The notes beneath the pieces are model-generated. The model was not told the DNA's origin and did no database searches. It saw nothing but the letters and a program-made list of their open reading frames with translations. Source: Planctomycetaceae bacterium UBA4732 (GTDB taxonomy: Bacteria > Planctomycetota > Planctomycetia > Gemmatales > Gemmataceae). Taken from it: a stretch of 29,707 bases of DNA. Each line of letters starts with the position of its first letter. The stretch's first letter is position 1. Below are positions 25,749-29,707 of this stretch, piece by piece. Both the position numbers and the translations under genes were made by a program. The stretch spans positions 37,221 to 66,927 of the forward strand of contig DHJA01000112.1 in the NCBI GenBank assembly GCA_002404095.1, in the 5' to 3' direction.

Positions 25749-27094
25749 GCGGCCCCCGGGCAAGAAGTGAGGCGGACGACGGCCTCAATGCCGCGCGACG
25801 GCTTTAACGTAAGTCCGGGGGCGGGGCGAATGGGCGGTCCCGGTACAAGGGTAAAGCGGCAGCGTTGCGCAAGAGTCGCCAAGACTAATACGGCCTCCAT
25901 CATGGCGAAGGAATTGCCGATGCACTGACGCGGGCCGCCGCCGAAGGGGAAGTAAGCGAACTTCGGCAGCCGTTTGGCCAGCCCGTCGGCCCAGCGGTCG
26001 GGGTGGAAGCGCTCCGGCTCGGTAAACCAACGCGCGTCGCGGTGCAAAAGCCATTGGCTCATTAACACCGTGGCCTTGGCCGGCAAGTGATAGCCGCCCA
26101 GCTCGCAGGCGGCGACGGCCTGCCGGCCCAACATGTAAGCCGCCGGGTAGAGCCGCATGATTTCCAGCACCACTCGCTCGGTATACGGCAAGCGCGGCAG
26201 GTCGGCGGGCGTGGGTGATCGGCCGGCCAAAACGCCGCACACTTCCGCTTGAAGGGCGTCGTAAACGTCCGGGTTTTGGGCCAGCAGATACCAACCCCAC
26301 GACAGCGTCAGAGAGGTGGTGTCGTGGCCCGCGAGGAACAGCGTCATGGCCTCGTCGCGCAGCTGGCGGTCGGTCATACGGCCGCCGTCTTCGTGGCGAG
26401 CTTGCAGCAGAATCGACAGCAAGTCGTTCTGGCCGCCGGCTTCGCGGCGCCGACGGATGAGGTCGTAGAGGATTTCGTCCAGCCGTTGCACCGCCCGCCG
26501 CATGTGGAGGTTGGCGGGAGTCGGCACACTTTCCGGCAGGACAAAGAAGCTGGCCAGGCGACGGTTGAAAGATTTTCCTACCGTCTCCAAAACGGCTTTA
26601 ATTTCGCTCGCTTTGTCCGTTAGGCCGGTCCCGAACAGCGCACGGGCGATGATCTCCAGCGTCAAGCGGGTCATGTCGGCGTGTAGATTTCGGGTCTCGC
26701 CGTCGCGCCATGACGCGGCGAGACGCTCGGCCAACTCGACCATGACGGTCCCGTAACCGGCGAGCCGGTCGCGGTTGAAAACCGGCTGGATGAGCCGGCG
26801 TTGGCGCAGCCAGGAGTCGCCTTCGTTGGTCAAGAGGCCGTCGCCGAGAAGGAGACGGTTCATCTTGAGGCCGTAATGCTTGATGAAGTTACGAGCGTTA
26901 GTAACTAGGACCATTTCGACCAAATCGGGATGGTTAATGAGGTAGACGCGGCGCAGGCCGAAGCGCATCGTGCTGAAGTCGCCGAATTCGTGGGCGCAGC
27001 GGCCGTACAGTGCCAATGGGTCGCGGCGTAACTCGTCCAGATTGCCGCCGAGAAAACGGCCCTTCGGTCCCGGCGGCAGCGTCGCGGTTGTCAC
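25745..27094 (-). CDS. Cytochrome P450
   Basis: The 449-residue protein is a haem-thiolate monooxygenase. It has the C-helix WLRQRR (95-100), I-helix AGHDTTS (255-261), ExxR as EIMR (311-314), the meander ERFHPDRW and haem-binding FPFGGGPRQCIG with the axial Cys391. There is no transmembrane anchor, so it is probably soluble, and it resembles bacterial CYP enzymes that act on fatty acids or terpenoids. The substrate cannot be predicted. No ferredoxin or reductase is adjacent, so electron donors must come from elsewhere. The GTG start (27094) lies 1 nt from the stop of the NRDE gene, consistent with translational coupling. Its stop overlaps the next gene (GTGA). Confidence 0.95.
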   Translation of the reverse strand: MTTATLPPGPKGRFLGGNLDELRRDPLALYGRCAHEFGDFSTMRFGLRRVYLINHPDLVEMVLVTNARNFIKHYGLKMNRLLLGDGLLTNEGDSWLRQRRLIQPVFNRDRLAGYGTVMVELAERLAASWRDGETRNLHADMTRLTLEIIARALFGTGLTDKASEIKAVLETVGKSFNRRLASFFVLPESVPTPANLHMRRAVQRLDEILYDLIRRRREAGGQNDLLSILLQARHEDGGRMTDRQLRDEAMTLFLAGHDTTSLTLSWGWYLLAQNPDVYDALQAEVCGVLAGRSPTPADLPRLPYTERVVLEIMRLYPAAYMLGRQAVAACELGGYHLPAKATVLMSQWLLHRDARWFTEPERFHPDRWADGLAKRLPKFAYFPFGGGPRQCIGNSFAMMEAVLVLATLAQRCRFTLVPGPPIRPAPGLTLKPSRGIEAVVRLTSCPGAA

Positions 27095-27095
27095 G

Positions 27096-27848
27096 TCATT
27101 TTCCTTGCCGGGTGTCGGCCAATTGACGAAGAAGATCGGAATAGTCGGTATAAGGCGTTTGGTCGGGCGACCCCTGGGCGTGAAGGTAGACGCTTTTTCC
27201 TAGCGACGGCCGTAAGGCGATGATACTGCTCGAAGTCGTGCCGCGCTCGTCGCCGCGCAAACAGATGGCCGGCTCGTCGGGTTCATGCCGGCCGCACACC
27301 TGCCGCAACATCTGTACGCAATCGGCCGAAGAGCGGTAACGATTGCCCTCGCGCCCCAGCAGGTAGGCGGCGAAACCTAGTCTAGGGTCGCGTTCATCGT
27401 TGGCGTCGCCGTTGGTCAAAACGTGCAGGCCGGGCGGCAAGGGGCGCACGCGCAACCAGTCGCCGCTAAGAACCAGGATCGCGCTGTCGGCGTCGGCGCA
27501 GAGGATGTTGCAGCCGTCGTAGCGATCCCCGTCCAACTCACGCACGGCAAGCTGGGATGCGGCCGACGCGGTGGAGCAGTTTAACAGATCACGGACAAGT
27601 AGGCCGCGGCTGCGCGGATGCTCCGGTCTGATCTCCTTGGCGCGGTTGGTGACGGCCGCGAGGACGCCGTGTTCGTTAACGCCCAGCCACGTGCCGCCGG
27701 CTGCGGGATCGACGCCGGCGACGAAACGGCACGGCCCATCGTGGAGGCGCGGCGGTTCGCCGCCGCGGCGGTAATCCTCTTCGCGGTTGGCGCCGAGAAC
27801 TATGGGTGCATCCTCGACCACACGGAAAAACAGCGCCAACAGACACAT
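27096..27848 (-). CDS. NRDE/TANGO2 family protein
   Basis: Members begin with Met-Cys, so I choose ATG 27848 (250 residues, MCLLALFFRV). An earlier start at 27863 would add five residues and displace Cys2. The NRDE-type motif is GANREEDYRR (19-28), followed by DPAAGGTWLGVN, VLAAVTNR and SRGLLVRDLL, all typical. Cys2 resembles an Ntn-hydrolase-like nucleophile, although activity is not established here. In animals the family (TANGO2/HRG-9) has been linked to haem mobilisation. It is the first gene of a cluster and sits 1 nt before a P450, a haem enzyme. The divergent neighbour is the Gfo/Idh/MocA gene. Confidence 0.9.
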   Translation of the reverse strand: MCLLALFFRVVEDAPIVLGANREEDYRRGGEPPRLHDGPCRFVAGVDPAAGGTWLGVNEHGVLAAVTNRAKEIRPEHPRSRGLLVRDLLNCSTASAASQLAVRELDGDRYDGCNILCADADSAILVLSGDWLRVRPLPPGLHVLTNGDANDERDPRLGFAAYLLGREGNRYRSSADCVQMLRQVCGRHEPDEPAICLRGDERGTTSSSIIALRPSLGKSVYLHAQGSPDQTPYTDYSDLLRQLADTRQGK

Positions 27849-27972
27849 AATGCGGCCCTTCAATGGTCAATACAGTCAACGTATTGTACAGTGAGGGGCG
27901 CCGCTTTGCCCATCCGGTTGTCGCACCGAACGCTGGCCGCGATTTTATAAGCGGTCACGAAAGTGACGCCCG

Positions 27973-28036
27973 GTGTGGCACGGCTGTGTCAGCCGTGTTG
28001 GGTCGTCGAAACACGGCTGATACAGCCGTGCCACAC
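27973..28036. repeat. 27-bp inverted repeat in the NRDE/Gfo divergent gap
   Basis: Arms at 27973-27999 and 28010-28036 pair with one G-T mismatch and a 10-nt centre. The core is cacggctgt/acagccgtg, itself containing a nested palindrome (acggctg..cagccgt). It lies in the 244-bp gap between the divergent starts, 57 nt upstream of the oxidoreductase start. I see no obvious gene in the gap. Confidence 0.9.
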
Positions 28037-28092
28037 GACAACCGGCGCGCATTACGTTCCTGACAAGCTATATCCAACGACGTGAGCCGTTC

Positions 28093-29085
28093 ATGCCGAC
28101 CATTGCCAAACTCCGCTGGGGCGTCCTCGGCGTCGCCACCATCAACAATCGCCTCCTGCCCGCTTTCCGCAAGTCGGCCCACGCCGAGTTGCGGGCCGTC
28201 GCCAGCCGGTCGCCAGAGAAGGCCGAGGCCGCCGCCAAAGCCGCGAACATCCCCGTCGCCCACGGCAGTTACGAGGCTTTGCTCGACGACCCCGAGATCG
28301 ACGCGGTTTACATTCCGCTGCCCAACACGCTACACGCCGAATGGACGCGCCGCGCGGCCGAGCGCGGCAAACATATTCTCTGCGAGAAACCGCTGACGCC
28401 GACCGCCTCCGAGGCGCGTGAATTGGTCGCGTTCTGCGCCGCTCGTAAGGTGCTGCTAATGGACGGCTTCATGTGGCCGCACCACCCGCGCACCACGGGC
28501 GTACGCAAATTCCTTGACGACGGCGGAATCGGCAAAGTGGAGCGCGTGACGGCGGCGTTCACCTATCCGCTGCAACCCTTGGAGCCGAGTAACATCCGTT
28601 TGCGATCCGATTTGGCGGGCGGGAGCCTTCTCGACGTGGGCTGCTATCCCGTGTACGGCATACGCTGGGCGTTCGGCGCCGAGCCGGTGCGGGCGTGGGC
28701 CAGCGCCCGTTATCTGCACGGCGTCGATGTGGAAATGAGCGGTCTGGTATGGCTGGCGGGCGGCCGCGTCGGCGCCTTCGACTGCGCCTTCACGATGGCG
28801 ATGCGCGGCTGGCTGGAAATCGCCGGCACGGAAGGCGTCGTCCACATTCCGGATCTGTGGTTGCCGGGACCGCGGGCGACGTACACGGTGCGCCGTCCGG
28901 ATCGGCCGGACGAGGAAGTCGCCGTCGAGGGCGAGGACCAGATCGTCCACATGATCGACGACTTCAGCCGGGCCGTGCTGCACGGCGATCCATTGACGCC
29001 GGCGCCGGACGAAGCGGTACGGACGCTGCGCGTGCTGGACGCCCTGGCGCGGTCGGCGCGCGAAGGCCGTGAGGCGACGGTGTAA
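28093..29085 (+). CDS. Gfo/Idh/MocA family NAD(P)-dependent oxidoreductase
   Basis: The 330-residue protein has an N-terminal Rossmann fold beginning RWGVLGVATIN (8-18, Gly-rich nucleotide loop), IPLPN(T)LH (74-81) and the family's EKPLT (98-102) with the catalytic Lys99. The C-terminal alpha/beta domain includes GGSLLDVGCYPVYGIRWAFG, typical of the dehydrogenase group that acts on sugars or dihydrodiols. The enzyme oxidises or reduces a hydroxyl of a carbohydrate or cyclitol; the exact substrate is unknown. The last base of the stop (29085) overlaps the first base of the next gene's ATG, so they are likely co-transcribed. Confidence 0.93.
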   Translation: MPTIAKLRWGVLGVATINNRLLPAFRKSAHAELRAVASRSPEKAEAAAKAANIPVAHGSYEALLDDPEIDAVYIPLPNTLHAEWTRRAAERGKHILCEKPLTPTASEARELVAFCAARKVLLMDGFMWPHHPRTTGVRKFLDDGGIGKVERVTAAFTYPLQPLEPSNIRLRSDLAGGSLLDVGCYPVYGIRWAFGAEPVRAWASARYLHGVDVEMSGLVWLAGGRVGAFDCAFTMAMRGWLEIAGTEGVVHIPDLWLPGPRATYTVRRPDRPDEEVAVEGEDQIVHMIDDFSRAVLHGDPLTPAPDEAVRTLRVLDALARSAREGREATV

Positions 29086-29707
29086 TGCGCCTACTGTTTG
29101 CGACGACGCTGTTCGTCAGCGCGGCCCTGTTGTTTTTGGTACAGCCGCTGTTGGCGCGGATGGTGCTGCCGCTGCTGGGCGGGGCGCCGGCGGTCTGGAA
29201 CACCTGCATGGTGTTTTTCCAGGCCGCGCTGCTGGCCGGTTACGCCTACGCCCATGCCGCTCCCGCGTGGCTCGGCGTCCGCCGTCATGCCGTGTTGCAC
29301 CTGGGATTGCTCCTCTTGCCGCTACTTGTCCTGCCGCTGCACTTGGCCCGCTGGTGGCCTAATCCGGATGATTTCCATCCCATAATATGGTTGATCGGCC
29401 TGCTGCTCATCTCGGCGGGCCTGCCGTTCACAGTCGTCGCAACCAGCAGTCCGCTGCTGCAACGCTGGTTCACGCACACCGCCGCCCCCGCCGCGCGCGA
29501 CCCGTACTTTTTGTACGGCGCCAGCAATCTCGGCAGCATTCTCGGACTGCTCGCCTATCCTTTTTTGCTCGAACCGACCTTATCCTTGGCCCATCAGAGT
29601 TTGCTATGGACGGCCGGATACGGCCTGTTGATCGCGCTGACGGCGGCGTGTGCGGTCTGCTTATGGCGCGCGCCAGCCGACAAAACGAGCCGCGACCGTG
29701 AGGGAGC
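29085..29707 (+). CDS. Fused MFS/spermidine synthase-type membrane protein, N-terminal part (partial)
   Basis: The frame opens at ATG 29085 (TAATG overlap) and is still open at the window end, giving 207 residues. It begins with a transmembrane helix (LLFATTLFVSAALLFLVQP), then LLARMVLPLLGGAPAVWNTC, typical of the N-terminus of fused MFS/spermidine-synthase-like proteins. Several helices and conserved TSSPLLQRWF and DPYFLYGASNLGSILGLLAYPFLLEP follow. The synthase-like domain would lie beyond the window. Such proteins are common in planctomycetes; whether they make polyamines is unknown. It probably follows the oxidoreductase in one transcript. Confidence 0.85.
   Translation, partial: MRLLFATTLFVSAALLFLVQPLLARMVLPLLGGAPAVWNTCMVFFQAALLAGYAYAHAAPAWLGVRRHAVLHLGLLLLPLLVLPLHLARWWPNPDDFHPIIWLIGLLLISAGLPFTVVATSSPLLQRWFTHTAAPAARDPYFLYGASNLGSILGLLAYPFLLEPTLSLAHQSLLWTAGYGLLIALTAACAVCLWRAPADKTSRDREG

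Noticed and set aside
25748..25763. A five-residue upstream extension of the jelly-roll protein.
   Set aside because: It needs a TTG start well inside the P450 gene, whereas the GTG gives the common 4-nt GTGA overlap.

Overview
This looks like a piece of a high-GC planctomycete chromosome, probably Gemmataceae-like. The inference rests on gene content: a DUF4058 protein, a 14-repeat WD40 protein, a teneurin-like NHL/YD protein, a DUF58/BatA/VWA membrane cluster, a fused MFS/spermidine-synthase-type protein, and many large dispersed hairpins. It carries housekeeping genes (purH, tilS, ppa, dgt, rfbC, tmRNA) and shows no phage, transposase or CRISPR signal.

Layout. 1-1.2 kb: a SpoIIE/PP2C-type phosphatase with a degenerate receiver domain (-). 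1.5-5.2 kb (+): a small secreted ORF, an aldo/keto reductase, and a long thioredoxin-fold gene with an in-frame TGA. 5.2-5.8 kb (-): rfbC. 6.0-10.3 kb (+): the NHL/YD protein, a DUF4058 protein and an 85-residue protein. 10.4-16.7 kb (-): a probable operon DUF58 - ppa - BatA-like - VWA/glutamine-amidotransferase-like. 16.9-20.4 kb (+): tilS, a frameshifted SPFH-like gene and purH. 20.4-22.4 kb (-): an 81-residue coiled-coil ORF, tmRNA with its own promoter and terminator, and dgt. 22.5-27.8 kb (-): a WD40 lipoprotein-like gene, an unknown 159-residue protein, a jelly-roll protein, a cytochrome P450 and an NRDE/TANGO2 protein, tightly packed. 28.1 kb to the end (+): a Gfo/Idh/MocA oxidoreductase and the start of a fused MFS/spermidine synthase.

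The main finding is the gene at 2772-5195. Its frame is open over 808 codons except for one TGA, and that TGA falls exactly on the first redox cysteine of a TlpA/thioredoxin WCGPC motif, giving W-[TGA]-G-P-C. A perfect 7-bp hairpin with a GGTC loop starts 24 nt after the TGA, so the loop begins 31 nt after it, as expected for a bacterial SECIS element. The simplest reading is an undescribed secreted selenoprotein, internally duplicated, whose second thioredoxin domain has S-x-x-S instead of U-x-x-C. A recent nonsense mutation remains possible.

Other points of interest: an NRDE/TANGO2 gene (a family linked to haem trafficking) separated by 1 nt from a haem-thiolate P450; large inverted repeats in all four divergent intergenic gaps; and a truncated bacterial teneurin-like architecture.
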